Source: Prinia subflava
Taxonomy: Eukaryota; Chordata; Aves; Passeriformes; Cisticolidae
Direction of reading: 5' to 3'
Assembly: GCF_021018805.1 (NCBI RefSeq)
Contig: NC_086283.1
Coordinates: forward strand, 58,987,803-59,051,802
DNA: 64,000 nt
Shown: in pieces, positions 28,280 through 38,745 of the stretch
How the letters are laid out: each line of letters begins with the position of its first letter
How positions within the stretch are numbered: position 1 is the first letter of the stretch
Made by a program: the position numbers and the translations under genes
Notes under the pieces: model-generated
The model's database searches: none
What the model was told of the DNA's origin: nothing
Seen by the model: only the letters and a program-made list of their open reading frames with translations

Positions 28280-30290
28280 TCTCCCTTTGGATATCAGAAC
28301 TGGCAGACAGAAAGGGTTCTGGCCCCAAAACTAAGGAAGCAAATTATAACCTTTAGTCATTGGTTTGCTGTGCCAGTCTGGCCAGCTTGGATGATTTGCA
28401 TCAGCTTGGACTTTAATTCCAGAGAGAAACCAGTGTCCAAAGCCACCTTTATTTTCCATATTATATTTGCACTGGGAGATCTTGTTTTATGTTGTTGAAA
28501 CTATTTGTAATTTAAAAATAGGACTCTGCTTAATGAATTAGCATTTCCTGGATTTTACCACTCTGCAGAGGCTTCTCCTTTATTGAGTAAGTGGGTAAGT
28601 TCCAGACACATTAAGTCATCTGGCAGAAGAGCTGGTGCCCTGGGCAGCATCTGGACAGACATCAGGAGCTCAGACTTCACAAAAAGATGCTTTTTGACTT
28701 TACCTTCTCAAAAAGTCCTATTATCATACAAATCATGACCTTGGCATGCAACATCACGTTAGAATGAAGGTCTGCCCAGGGTGAATGTTGTTAAGCACAG
28801 GCAGACACTGCTTCCAACTCATGTTAATCACCCAGCTGCAGAAAAAAGCAGGCACCGTAGATGTTATTCCTTTGCTGCAGCCCTCCCCCCCCCCCGCCTT
28901 TAACTGCGGTCTCTAAGCAGTTATTTCCCTTTACATGGATTTCCAGCTGTAGTGGCTGTATCTCCAGTTTGCAGGTACATTAGTTTATTTCTGTGCAAGC
29001 AACCTTGCACTACAGCAAACAGTGCAAAGCCTGCACATTTTAACACTAATTCTCCTTTGAAACAGGCACTGAAGAGTGAAATGAAACATAGCACTGCCGC
29101 CACACAAACCATTATCTTCTCACGTAGATGTCTTCATACCTCACTATTCCGTGCAACCAAATTAGTCCCTTCCCTCTCCCATTTGACCTCCCCATTCAAA
29201 ATACTCCAACTAAAACTTGGGTTGATTGCTCTGTTCTTAATCCTGAGGATTGTGCTCCTGTTGTGAAAAAACAGGATTCAGAGATGAAAACATTGTTTCC
29301 ATGCCGTGGGATAGAGTCCTGCAGTAAATGCTCAAGTTGTATACAACATCAGTATCACCGCACATTAAACATTTACACAGACCCATGATTCTACAATTTC
29401 TTCAAATAAAAAAGAATAAAAAGGGCACACATGAGACAGATTACAAGAGAGAATGATCAGTTTCCTCTGAGGCCAATGTGTCAGTTCCCAACAGCATCCA
29501 GGATCACCTCAGTGATGCTTAGACTATTGCTTAGACCGAGTGTCCAGGTCAAGCAGCCTGGAAAGTAACTGTGGCAGAAAAAAGGAATATCATTCCTAAA
29601 TATTTGTTCAGTGTTTTCAATTTCTCCTACACGCATCCCCACTTTTTCTACTTCACACCATTAGGTTAAAACAATTCCTCACACATGTGAGCTAATAAAC
29701 AGAAACACATACAAGATTGGCCTCAAATCCAGGTAAAGTGTGTAAGAATACTTTATTATCATTTCCATCCTTATTTTTGCAGTGTTCTTACTAAAAATAA
29801 CTCTCAAAATATCAGGGACAAAAATTTCCGCACGGGCCATTTTTTGTTCAGGATTTGGCCAGTCTTTGGGGCAAAGATGAAAGAAGGATTACACACACAG
29901 ACAAAAGGCTTACACTGCCTAAACCAGTCTTCATCCTTTATAATACCTGCCTCAGTGGCATGGCATGAAGCAAATCAAGACCTGCACACTGCACAGCAGG
30001 ATATGCATCCAGTTGGTTGGATGCCAATTAGGCAGGACCCAGGGCCAGCACACCTTGTGTTGGAGGTCTCTTCTCTGACATGGGGCTTTGGTGTCTGCTT
30101 GTTGCTGCCCTCTCCTGCTCAGACTCTCCAAACACTCCACTCTGGGATCATGAATCAGTGACAGGCATGCTCCTCCAAGTCCTCAATAAGCTATTTCAGG
30201 TGCAGACCCTACCATAGTAAACCATCCCCTCTCTTTCTGGGGGCAAAGGGTAGGGGTAGGAGGGATTCAAGGCCCCCTGTGTGCCAATCA
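28280..30290. other. Non-coding stretch left of the CpG island
   Basis: No convincing exon was found. Around 28.44-28.56 kb is an AT-rich, repeat-free segment with TTAATGAATTAG-type words that could be a conserved regulatory element. A run of eleven C residues lies at 28885-28895. The rest is unremarkable. Confidence 0.45.
28885..28895. repeat. Poly(C) run
   Basis: Eleven consecutive C residues inside a C-rich segment. This is a mononucleotide tract prone to length variation and sequencing error. Confidence 0.85.
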
Positions 30291-30297
30291 CACTTAC

Positions 30298-30400
30298 CTC
30301 CTAGAGCTTGTTTCATAACAAAATCCATGATTTGTTGTTTGGGGTCCTGCCCACCTTCACACCTCACATACACAGAGACCGGGAATCCTTGGAAGGCAGC
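30298..30400 (-). CDS. Candidate internal exon of an unrecognised gene
   Basis: On the minus strand a pyrimidine-rich stretch ending CCTCTTTGCAG leads into the segment, and GGAG followed by GTAAGTG closes it. Both match consensus splice sites well. The 103-bp interval is open in only one of its three frames; the other two have stops. That frame would encode about 34 residues including FPVSVYVRCEGG and MDFVMKQALGG, starting in phase 0 and leaving phase 1. The CpG island begins about 160 bp upstream in this orientation, so it could be an early exon of a minus-strand gene whose first exon lies in the island. I do not recognise the peptide. Chance pairing of splice sites, or a non-coding transcript, are real alternatives. 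Confidence 0.35.
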
Positions 30401-31974
30401 CTGCAAAGAGGCACAATCAAAAGAGGAACAGTGTCTCTAGGAGAAGAACAGGCTAATGCCTTTTGGTCTTCCTCAGCTCTCTCCCCACAGCCTTCCTCCC
30501 TTTGTCTGACTGCAGACAAGTTTCCAGCCCTCCATCCCTCCAGACCCTGCTCTGCACAAAGCACCCGAGGAGCAGAGCTGCATGATGGCCAGCGGTCAGC
30601 GGGTGGGAGGAGTCGGGGGTACACGGTGGCTCCCCCAGACTGGGCAATGCCCGGGAGCAGGTGCGGAGGAGCAATGCGGTGCCCCTTCGTGGCTTGTCTC
30701 CTGCAGACGGGCAGGAGGGGGTTAAACCTTTGAACTTTCCCGTTTCCCCGCCTGCTTCTCGCCCTCTCTGTTTTCAGAGGGTTTGCTCCGAGGTAGCAGC
30801 TCCGCCCGGGACCGCCGAGGGGGCATTTGAAGGTGACGCGCCCTGCAAGTGCCAAGGAGAACAAGCGGGGGATGCTGGACGATCAGGATGTGGATGCAGT
30901 CCGGGTGGCGGGATGGAAAGTCCTCCACCAGAACCCCTCGGAAAGCCCGCAGCGCAATGCCAGCCAGGGCTGCACCTCCTCAGCGTGAACCGGGACGGCT
31001 CAAGGTTGAGACCGGCCGGCCCCAAGTCCAGCACAGCAGCCTCGGCTGCTGCATCCCACCCCCCGCCGGCTTCGGCACCGGGTCACAGCCGTGCCAGCAC
31101 CTGGGGGGACGAGCGCTGTCCCCGTCTCTGTGTACCCGCACCCCGCCTCTCCTCTGTGCCCTTCCCGGCCCGGTACCTCGCTCGGCGAAGGGCGCTGTGC
31201 TGAGGCGGGCCGGGCCGGGGCAGGTGGCTGCGGCAGGTGCCGGCTGCTGCGGCTCCTCTCCTCTCCCACGGGCTCCGGCCGGCGCCCGTGTGCCCGAGGG
31301 TTGCCGCGGAAGTTGCGGTGCGGAGTGGGGGAGAAGGAATGAGTCCAGAGCTTCTCCCTACTTTTCCCCCGCGCCCCTCTTTTTATCACAGCATTTCCGG
31401 ACCATCCCACCGACACGGTCCCTCCTTCCTCCTCCCCTCGTTGCGGGAGCTGGACTTTCTCCCTCCCCCTGCCTCCGGCTCCCCCGCCCCTTCCCTGCGC
31501 CGCCCTCGCCCCTCGGTCTCGGTGCTCGCCGCCGAGCAGGGCTCCAGCGCTCCCCGAGCCCCGCGGAGGGGTGCGTGTATCTGCATGCGTGTCCCCCACC
31601 CCAGTCCCGGCTGTCTCAAGCAACCAGGTGTCCTTGTGCTTTGCCGTGGGGGGAAGGAGGGGTGGCTGTCAGCCCGCTGCTGCGTTTTGCAATCGCTTCC
31701 TTGCCTCTCCTCGGGAGCCAGTGTGTGTGCCAGGGGAAATCTCTGCAAGCACGGCTTCCTGCAAAAGGGGGAGGGTGTGGGAGAGCGTTCTGCATCCTCT
31801 GTTCTGAGTCCTTTCCGGAGATCCCCTTTCATACCCTATGTCCTGGCACGAGTTGGAGAGGCAAAGAAGAAGATAGGGAGGGAGCAAACTCTTCTCCCTC
31901 TTGCTTCGCCTCGGATTTACTGTGGCCGGAGAAGAATTGCCGGCTGCTCGTCTCTGTGCACTCGCTATCCAGGT

Positions 31975-32011
31975 GGGGGGGGGGCGAGGGCGGGGAGGAG
32001 CGGGAAAGGGG
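31975..32011 (+). promoter_or_regulatory. G-quadruplex-prone tract in the CpG island
   Basis: A run of ten G residues (31975-31984) is followed by GGG, GGGG, GGG and GGGG runs separated by loops of 1-6 bases, all within 37 bases. This satisfies the usual pattern for an intramolecular G-quadruplex. Such tracts are frequent near transcription start sites. Folding and effect on expression are inferred. Confidence 0.65.
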
Positions 32012-32100
32012 AAAAGAGGAAGGAAAGTCGTCTCCCTGCGATTGCCGCGGAAGGACGCGAGTGCAGCGATCCGTTGTCCAGCCCGGATTCGGGACAGCAT

Positions 32101-32111
32101 CTGAAGGTGAG
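32101..32111 (+). other. Candidate 5' splice donor at the island's 3' side
   Basis: CTGAAG followed by GTGAGA fits the donor consensus closely, with the cut between 32106 and 32107. If a plus-strand transcript starts in the CpG island, this is the best visible end for its first exon. That exon would be mostly untranslated, because no convincing conserved frame leads into it. No matching acceptor exon was identified downstream. Confidence 0.35.
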
Positions 32112-32654
32112 AAGGAAGGAGCCGTGCGCGGTGCGAGCGCTAACGTGGCAAGGCAGAGCAGTATCCACTCTAGAGCACCGGCGCCCACCTTTAGGGATGC
32201 GGACAGCCGGCTTGAAGCTGGGTGGGGAGGAGACGAGTTCTGCTGCTGATCCGCCCTTTTGTCGCCAGCGGGAGAGGTGGGACAGCAACCCCCAAAGTAA
32301 CCTATATGGGTCTAAAAGGAAAGAGGGGGCTGGGGTGCAATGCTGCCGGCAGTAGTGGGAGCCCGGGGATGGGGAGCAGCGGCGCCTCCCGGGGAGACGC
32401 TGGCACGGCCCGTGGGCGACGCCGCCTGAAGGTCAGGAAGGACGCCGGAGCCGCACCTGGCACGGAGCGCAAAGAAATGCAGATCCAGCAGGCATGACAG
32501 GCAAGTCAATCCCTCCCGGAGCAGCGATGCCGGCCATCGGGGCTCCGCAGTCCGCAAAGCTTTCAGATGCCAGCTGCAGATACGGGAGTGCAGGTTTCTC
32601 CTCTCAGGGAAGTGTCTACCACCTGGGTCTGCCTCGCTGTCCCGTGCCTGTCAG

Positions 32655-32790
32655 TGTTTCAAAGGCATTTGGATAATGCCCTTTATAACATGTTTTCACT
32701 TTCTATCATCCTGAAGTGATCAGACAATTGGACTAGATTGTCTTTTTATGTCCTTTCTCCTGAACTGTTCAGTTCTATTCTATAGACTCC
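32655..32790 (+). mobile_element. CR1 LINE 3'-end fragment
   Basis: The plus strand reads 'tttcaaaggcatttggata', 'atgccctttataacatg', 'gacaattggactagattgtc' and finishes with 'cagttctattctatag'. The order and the ATTCTAT-type ending are those of a bird CR1 3' end. It sits immediately right of the CpG island and probably sets the outer limit of the conserved promoter region. Confidence 0.7.
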
Positions 32791-35700
32791 CAGAAAACCA
32801 CTTTTGCAGCTGACACAAGTGTTAGTCCTAGAAACTCACCTGGGTAAGCATGTGCTGCACTTTTACTATCAACTTTCAGAAAAGGAAAAAATAATACGAA
32901 TATGGAGTGGAAAACCCTCTTGTTTTAAACCTTAACTCACCCTGATAAATTACACTTCAAAAGACATGATGCAGTATTTTTTATGCTTTTTCATATATAA
33001 CATAGGAATGTGCCAACATACCGTGCTCAAGAAATGAACCTAGGAGACTGCTGGTGCTGTGTGCCTGGTTTCTGTGGTATTAACACAGTATTTCCAGATC
33101 TGTGTTGCCTCCCCAAGTGCCTATATGACTTTGAGCAAGGGTTTAAGTTTGGGTCTGTCATATCACAGCTCACATTCCTTTTTCACCATATGATTGCTCT
33201 CAGAGAGAAGGACAGTGCCCCACCCCACACTACTAAACCTCCATATGCACGCCTTGCTCTTATATCCTGGCGTCTGGGAAGGAACAATTCAAATACCCTC
33301 AGACAGAAGGATCAGAAAAGTGTGAGCTAATAGTTAGAACACCCAACTGCCTAACATTAGCTTTCTTCTTCCTATTTCGGGAATCCTGGACCACGCTACA
33401 TCAAGGAACTCCTGTAGCAGCCAAGGGTCAGCATAACCAAGTGGGGTTGCTGAGAAATTCATTGTTCCTGTTCATGGACTCCTTACAAGCTTTGCAATAG
33501 TGAATGTTCTCCCTTCGGTGCAGAGAGGAATGATATCACCCATCAGAAGCTAGACAAAACAATAGGCACATTCAGAAGTTCCTGAGAGATCCTTGAGTTC
33601 CTTGTTGACCTGTTTAGAACTGCTGGTCTGTTTCCAGAGCCAGCTGACTCTCCAAGGGTCATGTATCCGTGGTTCTGTTTCCAAACTGCACCCACTTTTT
33701 CCAGATTACACACCTGACACATGAGACAGTGAAACATAACTCTTAGCACCAACTACCTCACCGTTCCCTCCTCTTCAGGAGAACAAGGCACATAATCGAA
33801 TCACAAACTCCACTGAGATACTCCTATCCTAGCTGCAGCATCTCTACACTGCCTCAAGCACCATCTTACAAATAACTCCCACAGGATGTACCTTCCAGAT
33901 GAAAAACAAATTGCTTGTGAGCCTGATTTGGGTTCTTCCTGTCCAGGTGATACCCTGACTCTTCAGTCAGGAAAGTTCCCACCAGTACACTCCTCACCAC
34001 ATGAGGATCAGGCGCAGAGGCAAGAAAGGACACAGTTAAAAGAGATGATGTATTCTATATATCTGTGTCTATTCATAGTCTGAGAAAGGCTTCTGGATAA
34101 GGCTTTTATATTGGAGGCAGAGCCTTTACTCAATTTGCCCAGAAACCCAGCTGGAAAGATGGGTTCATGGGGATCTGTTAGGTGATTTACCTGCTATACA
34201 TGATGTCTGCTACAAGAGAAATGACAGCTCCTGCAGCCACGGTACTGATATGAGTGATGCCACATGCATCTTCTTTCTGATGGCATATCCTAACAATATC
34301 CTAGGTTCATAATAATTTATGAGTATGAATCTGGAAGTAATGCAATTTTATAACAATTACTGGACAGTAACAAATCTCAGAAATAGCAGTGTTTTCTCAC
34401 CAGAGTGAGGGATAGAGGCTGTATCTGTGAATGGGATATATCCCAGCACCATGGACAGAGAACAGCCGCACATGCCCTGACACCTCCAAAACTTCCCCAA
34501 ATACCAAAGCCAGTTTTTAGTCTGGTTTGCACTGTGTAGCTGACATATGCCTGCTCCTGATTATGAGAATAGGCTTGTTCTTCCTTGCAGAACCAGAACA
34601 ATAGGAATACACTTTGTGACCTTGTTTGGTGCATATGAGGAGCACGGAAAACTGAGCAAAGATCTCGTCCATGGAGTTTTGTGCACAGAACTCAGATTCT
34701 TCCTTGGCCACCAGCTGGGAATCTGTGTTTATTGATATCCATGTAAGAAGTGGAATAAGCCAATAATTGGGTTTGGTGACATTTTCTGTAGAAAAATAGA
34801 TATTTGGATCTCCAAAAAGAAGGAAAGCTCTGTTTTCAGAAGGAAAAAGAAATAAATTAGTCAGGATGTTTCATTTCAACATCTTAAAGCACAATGTTTG
34901 ATTACTCAATTCCATATGGTGTTTCACTACTAAACTGAAACCAATGCCATGTGAAAATGATGCTAATAAGAAGGCTCACAAACAAAGTGTAAAGGTTATA
35001 GAAAATACTTGAGCAGCTGCCCAAAAGGAACATGCTTTGTTTCTTTTTCCCTTTCTTTTCCCCTCCCTATCTTATTATGAGCTCTCACTATTGTAACTGC
35101 TGCACTGTTCAGTGGACTCAAGGCAGGACCTACACAGGAGCAAGATGATTCGCGTTTTATCAGCACAGCTACTGAGGAGTCAGGTAGTTGCTAAGGGTAG
35201 TTTGTGTAGATCAGTTGCAATCCCTTCAGTGGTTTAGTTCACTGAACACAAATCTACTGTATGTTTCATTTTCTCCTCAGCTGTCAATTCTGACTGTCAA
35301 AACATTTCAGAATTCAAGCATTTTTGCCTCTTCAAAAGTATTGCTATGTTTCTTGTTATTCCGTTCAACTTACAACTGGCTTTAAGTAAGGCCTTTATTT
35401 TCCGAACAAATAGAAAAAAAAGAAAAGAAAAACCAACATAATATTCTTTTTAAGAAGTGTGTTTCCCTTAAGCCAAAATTATAAAAGGATTTTTCAGCCA
35501 TTTATGATAGCTCTAAAGCTCTGGACCCTTGAGATTTCTTGAAGATGAACTTTCTAGTTAAGCATTTGCTTCAGCTATCACAAGATCAAATTTTAGCTGC
35601 CCACCCTCAGAAAAACTGAAACAAACATTTATTGATTGTTCTGTCTCAATGACATGTGAACACAAAAATGCAAATTACATGTATGTGTGTGTATATATAT

Positions 35701-36740
35701 ATATATATTTAATGAACACAGAGGCCCCAGCCTATTTTATGAATAAGCCCATTGGTAGGCTGCCATTTCTTCTTGTTTCTATTCTACATTTCCTACTCCC
35801 CTAGTTCCTGAATCTCCATTCCTTCTTTGTTTCCTGTTCTCTGGACAAGCTCTTGCCTTACCAGACTGATTGAGAGTCCCTTCTCACCAGGACTCTGATT
35901 CCTGTGGATAGGCATGATCAGGTAAATATCCCATAGCTCTAATCTCCAGGATTTACAGCTCTACATTACAAGGCTTCTTTGGCAGACAGAAGTTGTCCAT
36001 AAAGCCAAGAATCCATCTTTATCACTACAGTAATTAAGTAAAGATGCCTCTATCCAAATCATATCAAGTTTTTGTCCTGAGATTATTATTTCAAGTACCT
36101 TTGGCAAGAATTTTTCCACCAGTGAATAAGTCATCCAAACCAGAGCATTCTGTGATGTGTCAGCTTATACAGGACTTTAGAAACAAAGAAGGTAAAAAAT
36201 ATTTTTAGTGTTCTATATTTGATGCTGTTGAACCATTCTACTTTGATGTATCAAAAGTGCTGCACCTTTTCCATGACCACATCACTTTGCCTGGACTCTT
36301 TGCTTCAAGCAATACATGTCTGTATGAAAAATAAACAAAATCATAGCACAGTAAATTAGGGGTTTTTCAGAATTCTTGTGTCATAGAGAGGGAAAAAGAG
36401 GTCACAGTTTTCCTCTTTGTTGCAATTTAAACTGCAAGCAAGATTCAAAATGTCAAACATGCTTTAAAACAGAATTTCTATTTTCCCAAGTAATTCTGTG
36501 CCTTGCCTTCTTTTATTACTCTATGTCTTGGAAAAGAAAATGATCAGAGGGAAACAGCATACTTGGCTGAGATGATAGTATCACATGCTATGGCCTGTAT
36601 CTCTTTTCCTGTGTTAAGAGTAGTCTCAATTCTGACCTCAACTTGGAAGGAAGGTCCTCACCTCAATCTCTGAACCGAAACAACAAATTTAATTGTTTTA
36701 CATTTTAAACTTTCAATTAAGCATGAAGGGAATGTGTGCT
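32791..36740. other. AT-rich non-coding stretch, no gene seen
   Basis: No exon could be supported. Around 33.10-33.15 kb there is a phrase like 'tgactttgagcaagg' that recalls MIR SINEs, but too little surrounds it to make the call. A (TG)n(TA)n microsatellite lies at 35.68-35.71 kb. The remaining frames are short and random-looking. Confidence 0.55.
35679..35709. repeat. (TG)n(TA)n microsatellite
   Basis: A short TG repeat runs directly into about eight TA units. This is a compound dinucleotide microsatellite, likely to vary in length among individuals. Confidence 0.9.
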
Positions 36741-37790
36741 TGTGTTAGTTTAACACAGCCTGATATTTAGTGGACGGTAGGAGAAGCCACAGAGGCAGCT
36801 TCTGGAAAAAAAAAAAACAACCAAGCAACTGCTCAAAGTGTCTACTATGTCTAGCACAGCCAATCCCTGAAGGCTCTGAAAATGAACATGTTACTAGCCC
36901 AAATAGAAAAATCGGTAATGCCTCTGTGATGACACATTTAAGAAGGAAAGAAAAACACTGTGCAGACACTCTTGTTCTTCCTCTTCCGAGTGGTGGGGAG
37001 CAGGCCACAGGGCGCCATCGCGGCGTGGCCAGGACCGTGCCACTGGGGCCACCCTGGCACCACGAGCGGCCATGCAGCTGGGACCACGCAGCCGGGGCTG
37101 GCACTGGGAGCACCCACACGGCAGGGGCCATCTCGGCACAGTCCGCAGTGAGCTGTGCCTGCCTGGCCGCTTTTAGCCAGGCGTGCTGCAAACAGAAGGG
37201 CAGAAGCAGCAGCAGCAGCTTCTCCTTTTCGGCACCCTGCACAAGGAGAGGCGCTGAATGACGCCGATGTCGCGGTGGCTGGCACTGCCCGCTCAGCTTT
37301 GGGGGGACCATGAGGCCGACACTGAGGGGCATGATGAGCAGTTCCCCAGTGTGGAGCTGGATGGGATCAACCTTTCAGAGCAGCAAAACTCTGTAAGAAC
37401 TTTTCAGCTGATAGAACTTGAAAAGAAACAATCCTACAGACACCAATTCTCTCCCGGAACAGAGAAAAGGGAAAAGATGCAGACACGTGAGGAGAACAAC
37501 ATGGCGACACTAAGGTCGGTGGAAGGAGGGAAGGGGAGGAGGAGGTGCTCCAGGTGTTGGAGCTGAGATTCTTCTGCAAGCTGTGGTGAGGACTGTAATA
37601 TAACTGTTTCCCTGCAATTCATGATGTGCATGGAGGGATACAGAGATCCAATCGCAACCCAGGAGAAAAGATGCTCACACAGAAGGAGGTGGATGCTGAA
37701 AAGCTGTAATCTCATGGGAGACTCAAACAGAGAGAGGAAGTTCAACCAGAAGGGATGTAGCTCCAGTTTTGAATAGTATCCAAGACTAGA
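36741..37790 (+). mobile_element. ERVL-like LTR and leader remnant
   Basis: The segment begins TGTGTTAGTTTAACACAGCC, resembling the start of bird ERVL-type LTRs, and shares their order of parts: a 'gccacagaggcagcttctgg' segment, a block giving 'cctctgtgatgacacattta' with a TATA-like ACATTTAAGAAGG at about 36934, a GC-rich middle, then 'gaggaggtgctccagg' and repeated 'ctgcaagctgtggtgagg' type units. The right end of the LTR is unclear and a primer-binding site could not be found. Frames of 163-195 codons in this GC-rich part have no known domain. The same LTR type appears antisense at 61.44-62.05 kb. Confidence 0.6.
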
Positions 37791-37799
37791 GGGGCCCTG

Positions 37800-38115
37800 C
37801 CTCTAGCCAGGAAGAGGCATGGGAGAATCAGGTCTTTTGGATGGTGTGGATCTGATGGCCTGGCACATCAGAACTACAAAACCACAAAGCCTTGATTGAC
37901 ACTAGTACGCAGTATCTTGATCCCTTCAGGACCTGTGGGGGCAAAACACGTTTCTATTTCTGGACAGGGGGATTGCAGCAATTGACCTTGTAGAAAGCCA
38001 AGGTGACCCTGACTGGGAAGGAATGGCAGAAACATCCGACTGTGACTGGCCCAAAGGCTCCGAGTATTCTGGGCATAGACTATCTCAGGAATGGCTAGAA
38101 CCCAAAGGGATTTAG
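37800..38115 (+). pseudogene. Endogenous retrovirus protease remnant, broken
   Basis: A degraded retroviral aspartic protease is visible: a segment reading ALIDTSTQY near 37.9 kb stands where the active-site D-T-G/S motif lies, and SILGIDYLRNG near 38.06-38.10 kb fits the conserved C-terminal part. A TAG follows at 38096-38098, and the next conserved piece is in a different frame, so an indel separates it from the pol part. Another TAG lies at 38113-38115. Gag sequence that should precede it is not recognisable. It is a fossil with no coding capacity. Confidence 0.65.
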
Positions 38116-38619
38116 GTGGGTTTTGGAGTAGCTGCTGTGGAGGCAGAGGGCATTAAGAAATTGAACACCCTGCCTGGACTGTCAGAGAACACATCTGCAG
38201 CAGTACTCCTGAAGGTAGAAGAGCAACGAGTACCTGTTGCCACCTCGACAGTGCATCGCCAGCAGTATCGGACGAATCGAGATGCTGTGATCCCCATTCA
38301 CAAGATGATCCGAGAGCTGGAGAGCCAAGGGGTGGTCGGCAAAACCCACTCACCCTTCAACAGCCCCATTTGGCCTGTGCGCAGGTCTGATGGAGAATGG
38401 AGACTGACTGTGGACTATCGTGGCTTGAATGAAGTGACTCCACTGCTGAGCGCCGCTGTGCCAGACATGCTGGAACTCCAGTACGAGCTGGAGTCCAAGG
38501 CAGCAAAATGGTACGCCACAATCTACATCACTAATGCGTTTTTCTCCATTCCTCTGGCTGCAGAATGCAGGCCTCAGTTTGCTTTCACCTGGAGGGGGGT
38601 GCAGTACACATGGAACTGA
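38116..38619 (+). pseudogene. Endogenous retrovirus pol fragment (N-terminal reverse transcriptase)
   Basis: A 167-codon open stretch matches the start of retroviral reverse transcriptase: the fingers region with FNSPIWPVRRSDGEWRL, a following VDYRGLNEV stretch, and palm sequence up to FAFTWRGVQYTWN, where a TGA stops the frame. The catalytic Y-x-D-D region, connection, RNase H, integrase and env are absent. The copy is cut to about a quarter of a normal pol gene and cannot encode an active enzyme. The first codon is GTG after an upstream stop, so no true start exists. It follows the protease remnant after an indel and belongs to the same element as the 36.74-kb LTR. This is the best-supported protein homology in the window. 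Confidence 0.85.
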
Positions 38620-38642
38620 CTGCCTGCATTCTCTACCAAAAT

Positions 38643-38745
38643 TGTCATGGTTTGACATTGGCCAAAGCCCGGCATTCAAAAAAACCCCTATTTACTCATT
38701 CTCCTCTGCTGTAGTTGATCACTTAAAGCATCACAGCGCTTATCT
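38643..38745 (+). mobile_element. LTR fragment next to the pol remnant
   Basis: TGTCATGGTTTGACATTGGC begins about 24 bases after the pol frame stops and resembles the first bases of another avian ERV LTR type. About 100 bp can be followed before similarity to the remembered pattern fades. It does not match the 36.74-kb LTR start. The junction may therefore be a deletion between two elements or a separate insertion. Confidence 0.45.

Larger units (their letters stand above)
30560..32620. promoter_or_regulatory. CpG island, probable promoter
   Basis: GC content and CG dinucleotide density rise sharply above the surrounding AT-rich DNA for about 2 kb, with GC boxes such as GAGGCGGGCC near 31202 and no long repeat. 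Islands of this size normally mark promoters of broadly expressed or developmental genes. Direction is not settled: a good plus-strand donor lies at 32106/32107, and a candidate minus-strand exon lies just left at 30298-30400. A bidirectional promoter is possible. Long open frames inside the island (up to 466 codons at 30849-32249) reflect the scarcity of AT-rich stop codons and low-complexity proline, glycine, serine and arginine content. They are not annotated as genes. Confidence 0.8.

Noticed and set aside
30872..30988. 38-codon ATG frame inside the CpG island, a possible upstream ORF
   Set aside because: No start-context or conservation evidence, and no established transcript contains it.
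30849..32249. 466-codon open frame (and overlapping 372-, 207- and 180-codon frames) in the CpG island
   Set aside because: Several long frames overlap on both strands in the same GC-rich DNA, where stop codons are rare. The products are low-complexity and lack domains.
33010..33330. Cysteine-rich 106-codon frame and a MIR-like phrase
   Set aside because: The phrase is too short to call a MIR SINE and the frame has no known pattern.
36745..37332. Minus-strand 195-codon and plus-strand 163-codon frames
   Set aside because: Both lie in the GC-rich part of the ERV LTR and have no domain.
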